Assembly (NCBI RefSeq): GCF_002943425.1
Contig: NZ_PTRA01000002.1
Span: 1-64,000 of the forward strand
DNA length: 64,000 nucleotides
Direction of reading: 5' to 3'
From: Siphonobacter curvatus
Lineage (GTDB): Bacteria > Bacteroidota > Bacteroidia > Cytophagales > Spirosomataceae
Below are positions 8,771-17,673 of the stretch, piece by piece; within the stretch, counting starts at the first letter, position 1, and the number at the start of each line of letters is the position of its first letter. A program made the position numbers and the translations under genes. The notes under the pieces are model-generated. The model saw only the letters and a program-made list of their open reading frames with translations, did no database searches and was not told where the DNA came from.

Positions 8771-9397
8771 ATGTCTCTCAAAGAAAGCCTTACCTGGCGA
8801 TACGCAGTCAAAAAATACAGCAACCAAAAAGTGTCTGACGAAGCCATTCAAACTATTCTGGACGCTATTAACCTTAGTGCCTCGTCCACCGGTATGCAAC
8901 CGTACCGCGTGATTGTGGTAAAAGATGCGGCCATACGGGAAGAGCTGGCCAAAGATTCCTTCAATGCCCAGATTCTGGAAGCCTCCGATTTACTCGTCTT
9001 TGCTGCTTTCGAAAATATAACGCAGGACATCATTGATGACTATATGGCCCACGTGGCAGCCGTTCGTGAAATACCCCTGGAACAACTGGCAGGTTTTAAA
9101 CAAGCCCTGGAAACGCACATGCTGACTCAAACACCCGAAGCCAACTTTAGCTGGGCAGCCCGGCAGGCTTACATCGGACTGGGAACCGGCCTCATCGCCG
9201 CGGCTGAGTTGAAAATAGATACGACTCCTATGGAAGGTTTCAATCACGAAAAACTGGACCAATTGTTGGGTTTACCAGAGAAGGGTTTGAAAAGTGTAGT
9301 GTTGTTGTCTTTAGGCTACCGCGATGCCGAACAGGATCCCTATGCCAACCTGAAAAAAGTAAGACTACCGTTACATGAGTTTGCCTTGGTACAATAG
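8771..9397 (+). CDS. NAD(P)H-dependent nitroreductase family oxidoreductase
   Basis: A 208-residue FMN nitroreductase (NfsB/NfnB-like). Motifs are the N-terminal RYAVKKYSNQKVSDE, the FMN-contacting SASSTGMQPYRVIVV, and the C-terminal GLPEKGLKSVVLLSLGYRDAE. The frame is open to 8708, but the ATG at 8771 gives the family N-terminus MSLKESLTWRYAVKKYS. Such enzymes reduce nitroaromatics, quinones or flavins with NAD(P)H. The divergent HxlR gene probably controls it. Confidence 0.9.
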   Translation: MSLKESLTWRYAVKKYSNQKVSDEAIQTILDAINLSASSTGMQPYRVIVVKDAAIREELAKDSFNAQILEASDLLVFAAFENITQDIIDDYMAHVAAVREIPLEQLAGFKQALETHMLTQTPEANFSWAARQAYIGLGTGLIAAAELKIDTTPMEGFNHEKLDQLLGLPEKGLKSVVLLSLGYRDAEQDPYANLKKVRLPLHEFALVQ

Positions 9398-9455
9398 TCG
9401 TTCAAACAGGACTAGCGGAGTAATGCGTTTAGCCGCCGGCTCTTTCCTATTACCC

Positions 9456-11165
9456 TTAAAAATCAACCGCTTTTAACTCGTGCGTTGCCAATAAGCGATT
9501 TAACCAGTTTTTCTGGGCCTTCTGAGCTTGTTCCAAGGTTTCGTAGGTATTAAAGTCGCTAAAACATTCCTCTAGATCGGAGCACTTACGTTTAGCAAAA
9601 TCAAAATACCGCTGACTTACCTTCGTTAGATCTTCTCCAGCTTTCATGCGCTTGACGCCCGTATAGAAAACCTGCGGTTTTGCTGCTGCATTGGGAGACT
9701 GCCTCTGCCCGGTTACCCCCCAGTAGTAAGCATAAGTCGTAGTAGGATTCGACTGGCTAGGAATTTCATAGGAATGGAATGCTGCCAGCAGATTTGGTAA
9801 GCCAGCCGACGAACGTAGGTACTGGCTTTCCAAATCTTCGAATGTTCGCTCATCTACGCCGCTTTGCAGCAGGCTTTCCTTGAAGAATGCGTAGTTGGTT
9901 AGGGGCTTTTCCGTCTGAAGGATACTTCGGAGCCATTTCCATAATTGAGGCCGTCCGAGCTTTGCTTCCAATCCCGTCAGTAACAGCGGAATATATTGAT
10001 AGCGATAGGTCTCATTAATTTCGCTCGGACTGTTGATTTCTGCTAACCCTTTAAAGTTTTGCAATTTCCGACTGGCGGTTATATACTGTCTAATTTTGCG
10101 GTCGTAATAGCTTTTTCCCACCAGATCACGGACGGCCTGTAAAGAGATATATTCGGTTACGCCCTCCAAAAAAGCCCAGTACAAAGTCGAGTTAGGTCGA
10201 AAGACCGTGCCAAAGTAATAATGGCCTAACTCGTGAGAAATCAGAGAGATATAATTGGAATCCGAAATAGTCTGGGTTTTCGGATTTACCAGTGTGTTTA
10301 GCCAATTCTTGGGGCTGACGGAAGCAACAGTGGGATAGGTAACAAACAACCAGTCGTTTCGCTGGGAAACGGGGGTACTGGCCAGCAAAGTAACATCGAC
10401 TCCGTAGGGAACATCCAGATGGTCCTGGTAATAGTTTTTAATCCGGGTAAACCAGCCATCCAGTACTTGGGTTTGTCCCTGACTCAAGGTCGTATTAATG
10501 AGGTACGTATTTTGCTCTTTTTTAAAGTCAAAGTCGCCAGCAAACAGCAGTAATGGAAAAGGTTGATCCGATTGAAAATGAGCTACTGACCCCTTCTGAG
10601 GAGGCTGGCCATTAAGGTAAATCGCCTTGGCTCCGGGGACGTGAATGGTCAAATCATACGTTACGCTGGTGTAGGTTTTATCCTCTGCCAGGTTATACAG
10701 GATAGGATACCAGGCTGACTGTTCCGTTACCCGAATCGTTTTCCCGTTTAGAGCAATATTTCCCTTCCAGTCTCCCCGCTCACTTAGTTTCGTGGAATCA
10801 GCGTGGATGGGAAAAGCTCCTAGGTAACTGATTTTAAAATGAGCGGGCAGATAGCGACTTTTCCGATCGTTACTGGGAAACCAGTACTGAAAACTCTCGT
10901 ACGATTTTTCCGGCTGGTACTCGCGTTCTGCTGAATACGAAAAACGATCCGTACTATCCCGGAAAAACTTTATATTCAATCCGCTATTTAGTTGAATGGA
11001 GTAATTGCTGGTTTTCGGAAGATTAGAAACGGACAGATCGGCCTTCATCGTCCCCTGTTCTAGCGATACATAAATATCGCCTGCCAGGTGAGGAACCTGG
11101 CTATGCACATGTCGGCTCATTAGAGCTAATCCTGTTACGAAAAAGATAAATAGAGCTTTAGACAT
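9456..11165 (-). CDS. Secreted gluzincin (M1/M61-like) metallopeptidase
   Basis: A 569-residue exported protein with a signal peptide ending near HVHSQ. It has HELGHYYFG near residue 311, followed 18 residues later by the glutamate of FLEGVTEY, the HExxH-(18)-E zinc-ligand spacing of M1/M61 gluzincins. The N-terminal half (beta-rich, with KAIYLNGQPPQKG) matches the beta-sandwich domain of such peptidases. M61 members often have a C-terminal PDZ domain; none is evident here. It is monocistronic, and substrate and localisation (periplasm or surface) are unknown. Confidence 0.78.
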   Translation of the reverse strand: MSKALFIFFVTGLALMSRHVHSQVPHLAGDIYVSLEQGTMKADLSVSNLPKTSNYSIQLNSGLNIKFFRDSTDRFSYSAEREYQPEKSYESFQYWFPSNDRKSRYLPAHFKISYLGAFPIHADSTKLSERGDWKGNIALNGKTIRVTEQSAWYPILYNLAEDKTYTSVTYDLTIHVPGAKAIYLNGQPPQKGSVAHFQSDQPFPLLLFAGDFDFKKEQNTYLINTTLSQGQTQVLDGWFTRIKNYYQDHLDVPYGVDVTLLASTPVSQRNDWLFVTYPTVASVSPKNWLNTLVNPKTQTISDSNYISLISHELGHYYFGTVFRPNSTLYWAFLEGVTEYISLQAVRDLVGKSYYDRKIRQYITASRKLQNFKGLAEINSPSEINETYRYQYIPLLLTGLEAKLGRPQLWKWLRSILQTEKPLTNYAFFKESLLQSGVDERTFEDLESQYLRSSAGLPNLLAAFHSYEIPSQSNPTTTYAYYWGVTGQRQSPNAAAKPQVFYTGVKRMKAGEDLTKVSQRYFDFAKRKCSDLEECFSDFNTYETLEQAQKAQKNWLNRLLATHELKAVDF

Positions 11166-11387
11166 CGTTTGAATGGGAGGAGAAGTTTAATGTATGAGGT
11201 TTAAAGTCTTAAGTTAAAAACTCCGTTTTTCAATCCCTATATCTTTTGCCTATTTTCTCTTACGTCTTTCTACAATTAGAAACTACAGTTTATCCAAACA
11301 AAGCCTAGGTTTCGAAGGTTTGAAGAAGTAGCGGCCTGCCCGGAAACCTTGCCTTGATCAACGGGCAATCAGATTCATTTCGCATAA

Positions 11388-11447
11388 AAAGTACACTCCT
11401 GTTGAACCGATGCATAGTAGCATCTTTTCAACGAGATGGCGTACTTT
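11388..11447. other. Three-tier hairpin between the peptidase and GT-C genes
   Basis: Nested complementary segments share one axis: AAAGTAC 11388-11394 with GTACTTT 11441-11447, GTTGAA 11401-11406 with TTCAAC 11427-11432, and GATGC 11409-11413 with GCATC 11420-11424. Together they would fold into one interrupted hairpin. It could be the terminator of the leftward GT-C gene or a structured leader of the peptidase gene. The rest of 11166-11504 shows nothing recognisable. Confidence 0.4.
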
Positions 11448-11504
11448 ATCATCATTCAATAGCAATTCCATTTTTCTACTAAATGAGCTCTAACAGGTCT
11501 GCGT

Positions 11505-13010
11505 TTACCTAGAGTCGACTTTCCTAGTATTAAACAAGTAGTAATCTTCACTTGTGATGGAGCCGTCAAACTTCTTCAGGCAAGTAAATACGTAGGTACC
11601 TTCGGCCGAACGAAGGGTATCCTGTTGCCCTACTTCGGGATGGTTCGATGTATGATACGTCATAACAAGTACCGATTCGGGATGGCTTTGCTGATAGGTA
11701 ATAAAGCGTTGGTAGGTTAGAGAATCCGGCTGGTTGTTCAAGGTGTCATTCCAGTGACTTTTGCTCCAAAGCACATAAGGACGCTCCTGCTGTACATCCA
11801 GACAGTAGATAGATCTGCCCAAAAACCATTCTAAAGGAATCATATAATCCTGAAAAACACCAGCGACGGGTGTACAAGCCGGATACGTTTTCTGAAGGTA
11901 CAAGGCCATAGCCTCGGCTTGAGAAAAGGGATACCGCAGATCCCGGTACCAGGCATTCATCCCCGCCAAGACCTGAAGCAGTAATATGCCGACACCAAAA
12001 TAACCCAGCGTAAAGACGGGTCGGGAGGATTGCTTATACCCATCAATCCAGTAGGCGGCAATCAGGGCCAGCGTATAATGACCAAAGTGGCGGAACAGAC
12101 CTCGGGGCTTTTCGTAAGTAAAGATAAAAATGAAGAAAACAGAGGCTACGAGTATGATCAGAGCTACCGAAGACTTGGGTTTCGAAAAGATAGCGAGTAC
12201 AGCCAGAACCAAACCCAGGGCCAGCTTCACGCCCAATCCAAACGGAAATAGAGAAAAATTCCAATAATGATATTCAGAAAAACTGCTTAATGGGAGAAAT
12301 CCATGAGCTACCCCCGCTGCCGCAAATAAAAAGGTACCCGAATCGAAACGGCTGGTCCACTGAGTCAGAAAGCCCGAGTCGGCGGGGGGCAGCGATTGAG
12401 CGGTCCCCATTACTCCCGCCAGAATTACTAAAGCCGCTAACAGGGATTTGCTTCGCAACGGCCAGATTCGCCGGGCGTACACTTCTTCGGCGAGCAATCC
12501 AACGGCCAATCCTAAACCCACCAGAAAGGCAAAAACATTGGTTTGCAGTAAAAGAAATAGTAAGCCACTAATCGCCAAGAGATTTTTCTGCGGATTTCGC
12601 CAAAGTACGCATATGCCACAAATGATAAGGACACCAATCTGGTAGTTCCGACTGATGGTTACGTATTCATAAATGAAATAGTAACTGAACAGAATAAGGA
12701 TTTTTTCAAGAAACCGGAAAGGGCTTTTGAAGATAATCAGGTACGCACTGCCCAACGCCAGAGCTCCATGCAGTACCTGCATCACATTGGGATGATCGAA
12801 AAGCTGAGCCAGGGGCCAAAGCAGAACGAACCAAAGTAAAGGGTGACCTTCGTACCGGGCATTAACCGCTAAATCGAATGGGTTGGCGGTACTGGCCACA
12901 ATACCCCAGGCCTGTAGTTCGTCCCGCCACATTTCGTGCTGCCACAAACTGACAATTACGAAGACGGTGTAAGTAAAAAAGAGGGCATAATTTGCTCTTG
13001 AGCTAGACAT
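11505..13010 (-). CDS. Multi-pass membrane protein, probable GT-C type glycosyltransferase
   Basis: A 501-residue protein with about ten hydrophobic helices and a hydrophilic C-terminal 130 residues. The first extracytoplasmic loop carries EMWRDELQAWGI, and the next loop has YEGHPLLWFVLLW. An acidic DE-type loop followed by an HP(P/L)L motif is the layout of polyprenyl-phosphate-dependent GT-C transferases (ArnT/PMT families). The sequence is too diverged to name a substrate. It stands alone on the minus strand. Alternative: an uncharacterised membrane protein without transferase activity. Confidence 0.6.
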   Translation of the reverse strand: MSSSRANYALFFTYTVFVIVSLWQHEMWRDELQAWGIVASTANPFDLAVNARYEGHPLLWFVLLWPLAQLFDHPNVMQVLHGALALGSAYLIIFKSPFRFLEKILILFSYYFIYEYVTISRNYQIGVLIICGICVLWRNPQKNLLAISGLLFLLLQTNVFAFLVGLGLAVGLLAEEVYARRIWPLRSKSLLAALVILAGVMGTAQSLPPADSGFLTQWTSRFDSGTFLFAAAGVAHGFLPLSSFSEYHYWNFSLFPFGLGVKLALGLVLAVLAIFSKPKSSVALIILVASVFFIFIFTYEKPRGLFRHFGHYTLALIAAYWIDGYKQSSRPVFTLGYFGVGILLLQVLAGMNAWYRDLRYPFSQAEAMALYLQKTYPACTPVAGVFQDYMIPLEWFLGRSIYCLDVQQERPYVLWSKSHWNDTLNNQPDSLTYQRFITYQQSHPESVLVMTYHTSNHPEVGQQDTLRSAEGTYVFTCLKKFDGSITSEDYYLFNTRKVDSR

Positions 13011-13320
13011 AAGGTTTTAGCACGCGGCGTGACGGTTGAAGAGAAAAGGTAGGTACCCGTTTGGAACCAGTAGCGGAGGGCTTTCATACGGGTAGTAGCG
13101 GCGGTACAAGTATACACGTATTGCTGGAATGGCAGCTATTCTAACAAACTGATTTCAAACCTTTTTCTTGCATATCCCTCCAACCGGACAAAGGTTATCA
13201 GACGCAGAGGCATGTAAGTGCTGGTACGAATTGAAATACCCCGTCTCGCTTGTTCGGATCAAGCCGTAGGAATGGCTATTGAAAATTAGCGTACCTTTAA
13301 TGATTGCAACCAGGGCATTT
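13011..13320. other. Intergenic region upstream of the AraC gene
   Basis: Divergent leader region between the GT-C gene and the AraC gene. A weak TAccTTTa box at 13293-13300 could be the -7 element for the AraC gene starting at 13321. Nothing else is recognised. Confidence 0.3.
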
Positions 13321-14250
13321 ATGAAAACGCGTACCCTCGACGAATTCTATCAGGCCGTAGCTACTTCAGGCCATCGTAACTTAGAAGCCTTTTTACCCCC
13401 GGGTATTTCAAAAGAAATCGGACATTTCAATGTCTTCAGTATACACGAAGTATTTCAAACGTTTCGGGAGACGGGGCAAGTAGCGATGCCTTACAATCGC
13501 CGTTCGTATTACAAAATAAGCTTTATCCAAGGGCATAATCGGGCCGAGTACGCGGATAAAACCATTGAAATTGAAAGCAGTGCTTTGTTGTTCGCCACGC
13601 CCAAAATACCCTATCACTGGTTGCCACAGGATTTGGAACAAGCCGGGTACTTCTGCGTCTTTACCGAAGAATTTTTGTTAGCGACCCAAGGAGGCGTAGT
13701 GCTCGACGAATTACCCATTTTTCAGGCCGGTGCGTATCCCATTTTTCAGCTTTCCGAAGAAGAATCCGTACAGATAGAGCTGATTTTCAAAAAAATGCAT
13801 CAAGAGCTTGCTTCGGATTATGTTTACAAGTACGATCTGATCCGAGCGTATTTACTGGAACTTATCCATCGGGGGCAAAAGCTTCAACCCCTTACGGCGG
13901 CCCGTCATACGAGTACCGCTCGGACCTCTTCGCTGTTTGTGGAATTACTCGAACGGCAGTTCCCCATTGAATCCCCTCACCAGCCGCTTCCCCTACGAAC
14001 GGCCAAGGACTTTGCCGATCGTCTATCCATCCACGTTAATTCGCTTAATCGGGCGTTGAAAACCACGACGGGCAAAACAACTACGGATCTGATTAGCCAG
14101 CGACTTATCCAGGAAGCCAAACGCTTGTTGAAACACACAGATTGGAATATCTCAGAGATTGCGTATGGTCTGGGATTTGAAGAAGTAGCCCATTTTTCCA
14201 ATTTCTTTCGAAAGCAAACGTCTTGGTCTCCGGTAAGCTTTCGAAAATGA
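13321..14250 (+). CDS. AraC family transcriptional regulator
   Basis: A 309-residue regulator with an N-terminal cupin-like sensing region and a C-terminal AraC/XylS double helix-turn-helix (about residues 215-308). The DNA-binding half has LSIHVNSLNRALKTTTGKT and the signature IAYGLGFEEVAHFSNFFRKQT. The frame opens further upstream with a TTG, but ATG 13321 follows a plausible promoter box and gives a clean N-terminus (MKTRTLDEFYQ). An SDR gene follows 91 bp downstream on the same strand and is the most likely target; the palindrome between them may be its operator. Confidence 0.9.
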   Translation: MKTRTLDEFYQAVATSGHRNLEAFLPPGISKEIGHFNVFSIHEVFQTFRETGQVAMPYNRRSYYKISFIQGHNRAEYADKTIEIESSALLFATPKIPYHWLPQDLEQAGYFCVFTEEFLLATQGGVVLDELPIFQAGAYPIFQLSEEESVQIELIFKKMHQELASDYVYKYDLIRAYLLELIHRGQKLQPLTAARHTSTARTSSLFVELLERQFPIESPHQPLPLRTAKDFADRLSIHVNSLNRALKTTTGKTTTDLISQRLIQEAKRLLKHTDWNISEIAYGLGFEEVAHFSNFFRKQTSWSPVSFRK

Positions 14251-14268
14251 GTAGCGTTTGAATTTTGC

Positions 14269-14287
14269 AAACATCGGTTTGATGTTT
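14269..14287. promoter_or_regulatory. Candidate operator between araC-like and SDR genes
   Basis: A perfect inverted repeat AAACATC-GGTTT-GATGTTT just after the AraC stop and 55 bp before the SDR start. A CACCTTTG box at 14313-14320 resembles the Bacteroidota -7 element. Its position suggests control of the SDR gene. No direct evidence. Confidence 0.4.
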
Positions 14288-14341
14288 ACAAAGGCATCAG
14301 GGGTCAACCTATCACCTTTGTAGCCTAACATTTCACACGCT

Positions 14342-15103
14342 ATGACACGCAAAATTGCACTCGTTACGGGCGGAAGTCGCGGACTCGGTCGGGACATGGC
14401 TCTTCGCCTTGCCCAAAAAGGAATAGACGTTATCCTTACCTATCATACCCAGCCGGAAAAGGCATTGGCCGTAGCCGCTGAGATTGAAACACGCGGACAG
14501 AAAGCCGCCGTATTACCTTTCAATGTAGGAGCCATTGCCGAATTGAATACGTTTGTTTCAGCCCTACAAACGGTCTTGAAGAACACCTTCGCTACAGACA
14601 AATTTGATTTTCTGGTCAACAACGCTGGTATGAATCTGGTCATTCCCAGCTTCGCCGAAACTACGGAAGATCAATTCGATACCCTACTCAATATCCACTT
14701 TAAGGGCGTATTTTTCTTAACGCAAAAACTCCTGCTCTTACTCAATGATAACGGCGGTATTGTCAATATTTCGACGGGTTTAACTCGCTTGACCTTCCCG
14801 GGCTCTGCCACGTATGCCAGTATGAAAGCGGGTATTGAAGTACTGACCCGTTACTTGGCGAAAGAGCTGGGTCCTAGAGGAATCAATGTCAATGTGGTAG
14901 CTCCGGGAGCCATTGCGACGGACTTCAGCGGCGGGCGACTTAAAAATACCCCGCAACTACAAGAGCACCTGAAAAGTGTTACTGCGATTCCCCGGATCGG
15001 TCAGCCCGAAGACATTGGGGGTGTCGTTGCTTTTCTGTGTACACCCGAAGCCAAGTGGGTCAATGCTCAACGGATTGAGGTGTCGGGAGGTCTGCAATTG
15101 TAA
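14342..15103 (+). CDS. SDR family NAD(P)-dependent oxidoreductase
   Basis: A 253-residue classical short-chain dehydrogenase. It has the TGGSRGLGRDMALRL cofactor motif, the NNAG motif (LVNNAGMN), the catalytic YASMK (Tyr-x3-Lys), and the C-terminal RIEVSGGLQL. These enzymes interconvert alcohols and ketones in the cytoplasm. It is downstream of, and probably controlled by, the AraC-type regulator. A bidirectional hairpin separates it from the convergent DUF2911 gene. Substrate unknown. Confidence 0.92.
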   Translation: MTRKIALVTGGSRGLGRDMALRLAQKGIDVILTYHTQPEKALAVAAEIETRGQKAAVLPFNVGAIAELNTFVSALQTVLKNTFATDKFDFLVNNAGMNLVIPSFAETTEDQFDTLLNIHFKGVFFLTQKLLLLLNDNGGIVNISTGLTRLTFPGSATYASMKAGIEVLTRYLAKELGPRGINVNVVAPGAIATDFSGGRLKNTPQLQEHLKSVTAIPRIGQPEDIGGVVAFLCTPEAKWVNAQRIEVSGGLQL

Positions 15104-15123
15104 GTTCTTCGTCCGAATTACAG

Positions 15124-15162
15124 CTAAGCCGCGGCAAACTCCATTGGGCTGCCGCGGCTTAG
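15124..15162. terminator. Bidirectional hairpin terminator
   Basis: A perfect 13-bp stem, CTAAGCCGCGGCA with its complement, and a 13-nt loop, between the convergent SDR and DUF2911 genes. Confidence 0.75.
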
Positions 15163-15171
15163 TTATGAAGC

Positions 15172-15708
15172 TTATTCTTTCAGTGAAACGGGTACTTCCA
15201 GCGTAGCCCATTTCAAGGTAAATCCTTGGGGCGTCACTTCATACATCAGCCGTTCACTGGCAGAGGCCATTGCTTTGGGTTTGGCCGTCACGGTCAGTAC
15301 GTCATTTGCCCGGTCCAGGTTCGCTTCCCCCGTCCGTTTCACTCCCCACTGGCCCGTTTGTGAATTAAAGATAAACGTCCACTGTTTTTCTTCGGGAATG
15401 GCAAATAGGGTGTACTTACCCGCGGGCAAGCTTTTTCCTCCGACCTGAATCGCTTGGTCCGTTTCAAAGGTGGTGGCCTCGTTGGCTCCCGCCCGCCATA
15501 CTTTACCGTAGGGGACTAGTTCGCCCCAAACAGTACGTCCTTTCACCGAAGGACTATTGTATTGAATGGTTACGGTTGCCGTACCAATTTTTCCCGTAGC
15601 CGTGGCCGGTGGGCTGGGTCGCTGACTTTTGTCTGCCTGAGCCATAGTCAATGATGAAATACTGAAAACGAAAAGTAGTGTTAATGCAAAGCGGAAGCTC
15701 GATTTCAT
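15172..15708 (-). CDS. DUF2911 domain protein, exported
   Basis: A 178-residue protein with an N-terminal signal peptide (MKSSFRFALTLLFVFS, cut near TMAQ). The body is the Bacteroidota-typical DUF2911 domain: SPSVKGRTVWGELVPYGKVW, RAGANEATTFE, and LPAGKYTLFAIP. The ATG at 15708 is chosen over one three codons upstream because it gives a standard signal peptide. Function of the family is not known; members are probably periplasmic. Convergent with the SDR gene. Confidence 0.9.
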   Translation of the reverse strand: MKSSFRFALTLLFVFSISSLTMAQADKSQRPSPPATATGKIGTATVTIQYNSPSVKGRTVWGELVPYGKVWRAGANEATTFETDQAIQVGGKSLPAGKYTLFAIPEEKQWTFIFNSQTGQWGVKRTGEANLDRANDVLTVTAKPKAMASASERLMYEVTPQGFTLKWATLEVPVSLKE

Positions 15709-15827
15709 AAGGTTCAATATTAGAGGATGAAAAAGGTACGGGTAAGACTCCCCGCTTCTGCCAAGTTACCAGTTTTACAGTAACCTTTTCAATTTCAGTC
15801 TTTTAATTATTACGCATACAACACCTG

Positions 15828-16562
15828 CTATTGACTGCTTTTTTTAAAGCGATAGAGATACGGTGCCGTATTAGCCGCACCAGTGTATTTTTTGTGAAGG
15901 CGTTCCAGAACCCCCAGATCCAGGATTTTTTTCTGGAAGTTATTGATAGGAAACGAGCGATGGTAGACGGCTTCGTAAAGCTCCTGTACTTCCCGCATCG
16001 TAAAGGTTTCCGGCAGAAGATTAAAGGCAATCAGTTTCTGATCCAAGTTCTGGCGAAGTGCCTGCAATCCGTATTCCAGAATTTCTCCGTGATCGTGAAT
16101 CATTTCAGGAATGTCCTCAATGTTTCGCCATTCGAGGTATTCATCAAACTCGCCACATTGCGGATTTACCTTCGTAATATCTACCAATGCATAGTAGCCA
16201 ATACTGATAAAGCGGCTGGTCAACCATTCCACTACTCCAGTATCGAATCGCTGGCGATCAAACCGTTGCAACTGAGACTTGATGGTTTCCCGGTACTTAC
16301 TCTTGATAATACGGTTTTCATCCCCAAACACGCGGTACTGTTCCAGGTATATATCCGTCAGTCCCGTTCTTTCCCGAAGAATCCGGCTGGCCGCCTGATC
16401 GATTCCTTCCGTCTTACGGACATAACCGCCGGGCAATGCAAACACGCCTTCCCCAAACTTGAATTTGGCAATCAGTACTTTCAATGCCTTTGCTTCGTAA
16501 CCGAAAATCACACAGTCAATGGACAAATGTGAGATATACTTTTCATCACCCAATTCTTGCAT
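15828..16562 (-). CDS. Nudix-domain transcriptional regulator (NrtR/AraR-like)
   Basis: A 244-residue protein with an N-terminal Nudix domain (residues about 8-140) and a C-terminal winged helix (about 160-235, LPETFTMREVQELYEAVY). The Nudix box (consensus GX5EX7REUXEEXGU) is degenerate: GYVRKTE is followed by RILRERTGL, so the first catalytic glutamate is lost and the EE pair is ER. That is typical of Nudix-fold sensors that bind a sugar or ADP-ribose ligand and act as repressors. It is divergent from the TolB-like/Gfo-Idh operon, its likely target. Ligand unknown. Confidence 0.85.
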   Translation of the reverse strand: MQELGDEKYISHLSIDCVIFGYEAKALKVLIAKFKFGEGVFALPGGYVRKTEGIDQAASRILRERTGLTDIYLEQYRVFGDENRIIKSKYRETIKSQLQRFDRQRFDTGVVEWLTSRFISIGYYALVDITKVNPQCGEFDEYLEWRNIEDIPEMIHDHGEILEYGLQALRQNLDQKLIAFNLLPETFTMREVQELYEAVYHRSFPINNFQKKILDLGVLERLHKKYTGAANTAPYLYRFKKSSQ

Positions 16563-16610
16563 CGTTCTTCAAATCTGCCCATGAATAGACCTGCAAAAGT
16601 ATTATTATTT

Positions 16611-16677
16611 CCATTTTAATTACCATTTTTGACCCTTATCTCCTTTTGATTGATGACGATTCAATTACTCACTTTTG
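16611..16677 (+). promoter_or_regulatory. Promoter and direct-repeat site of the TolB-like/Gfo-Idh operon
   Basis: TTTG at 16645-16648 and CACTTTTG at 16670-16677, spaced by 21 bp, match the Bacteroidota -33/-7 pattern (TTTG, TAnnTTTG) apart from the first two bases. Upstream, CCATTTT occurs twice 12 bp apart (16611-16617, 16623-16629), a possible site for the divergent Nudix regulator. Confidence 0.45.
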
Positions 16678-16711
16678 ATAGAAACCTCTTATTTTATCCG
16701 CTCTATTTTTT

Positions 16712-17656
16712 ATGGAAACGCAAAACACAGCTTCTAAATGGACGCTTGTTAGGTCCCTTCTATGTCTTTCGTTGATGGCTCTATCGGTAAGGAGTATTGC
16801 CCAAAAAGACACGACGAGTTTCGTTCACACCGTCGATATTGGTACGGGGAAAATCGATACCATCTTCCGGATTCAAAAACACCTCGAAGCTCCCAACTGG
16901 CACCCGGATCAGTACTTGATCGTCAATAGCAAAGGAAAGCTCTTTACGCTTCCCCTGAAGTCCGCAACCCTTCAGGGACTGAACACCGGATTTGCCAACC
17001 AGTGTAATAACGATCACGGCATTTCGCCGGATCGAAAATGGCTGGCGATCAGTCACAATGATAAACAGGACCCCTCGCCTAAATCGTACAAATCGGCCAT
17101 TTACATTCTCCCCATTCAGGGCGGGGAACCTCGAAAAATCACTCGGGAAGTTCCTTCTTTTTGGCACGGCTGGAGTCCGGACGGCAAAACCCTGGTTTAC
17201 TGCGGCGAACGAAACGGCAATTTTGATATTTACGCAATAAGTACGGATGGAGGTTTGGAAAAGCGACTCACTCATACGGAGGGACTCGACGACGGTCCGG
17301 AATACTCCAGCGATGGCAAATACATTTATTTTAATTCCTACCGCACGGGTCACATGCAGATTTGGCGGATGCGACCCGACGGGTCCAATCCCGAGCAGTT
17401 AACCTCTGACCCGCATTCCAACTGGTTTCCCCATCCCTCGCCCGACAATCAGTGGCTCGTTTACATCGCGTATACTTCCGATGAAAAACAGAATCATTTA
17501 TTCGGCAAAAACGTAAAACTTCGCCTGATGAATCTGAAAACCAAAACTATTCAGGATATTACACCCGTTTTTTACGGTGGGCAGGGAACAATCAATGTAC
17601 CTTCGTGGAGTCCCGACAGTCGGAAGATTGCCTTTGTCAGCTACGCCGTCAAGTAA
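16712..17656 (+). CDS. TolB-like WD40 beta-propeller protein, exported
   Basis: A 314-residue protein with a signal peptide (about residues 1-30, ending SIAQ) and repeated PD40/TolB propeller blades: [72 protein letters not shown]. Such periplasmic propellers often accompany sugar-degrading enzymes in Bacteroidota. It is 17 bp upstream of a Gfo/Idh/MocA oxidoreductase, forming an operon divergent from the Nudix regulator. Ligand not known. Confidence 0.85.
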   Translation: METQNTASKWTLVRSLLCLSLMALSVRSIAQKDTTSFVHTVDIGTGKIDTIFRIQKHLEAPNWHPDQYLIVNSKGKLFTLPLKSATLQGLNTGFANQCNNDHGISPDRKWLAISHNDKQDPSPKSYKSAIYILPIQGGEPRKITREVPSFWHGWSPDGKTLVYCGERNGNFDIYAISTDGGLEKRLTHTEGLDDGPEYSSDGKYIYFNSYRTGHMQIWRMRPDGSNPEQLTSDPHSNWFPHPSPDNQWLVYIAYTSDEKQNHLFGKNVKLRLMNLKTKTIQDITPVFYGGQGTINVPSWSPDSRKIAFVSYAVK

Positions 17657-17673
17657 TTTAACGTCATCACCTC

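Noticed and set aside
13408-13641. Minus-strand open frame inside the AraC gene
   Set aside because: Lies wholly in a clear AraC gene and has no motif.
15831-16532. Long + strand open frame opposite the Nudix regulator gene
   Set aside because: Antisense shadow: the minus strand has a clear Nudix plus winged-helix protein, while this frame has no recognisable domain.
16781-17353. Minus-strand open frame opposite the TolB-like gene
   Set aside because: Antisense shadow of a propeller gene; no domain or motif.
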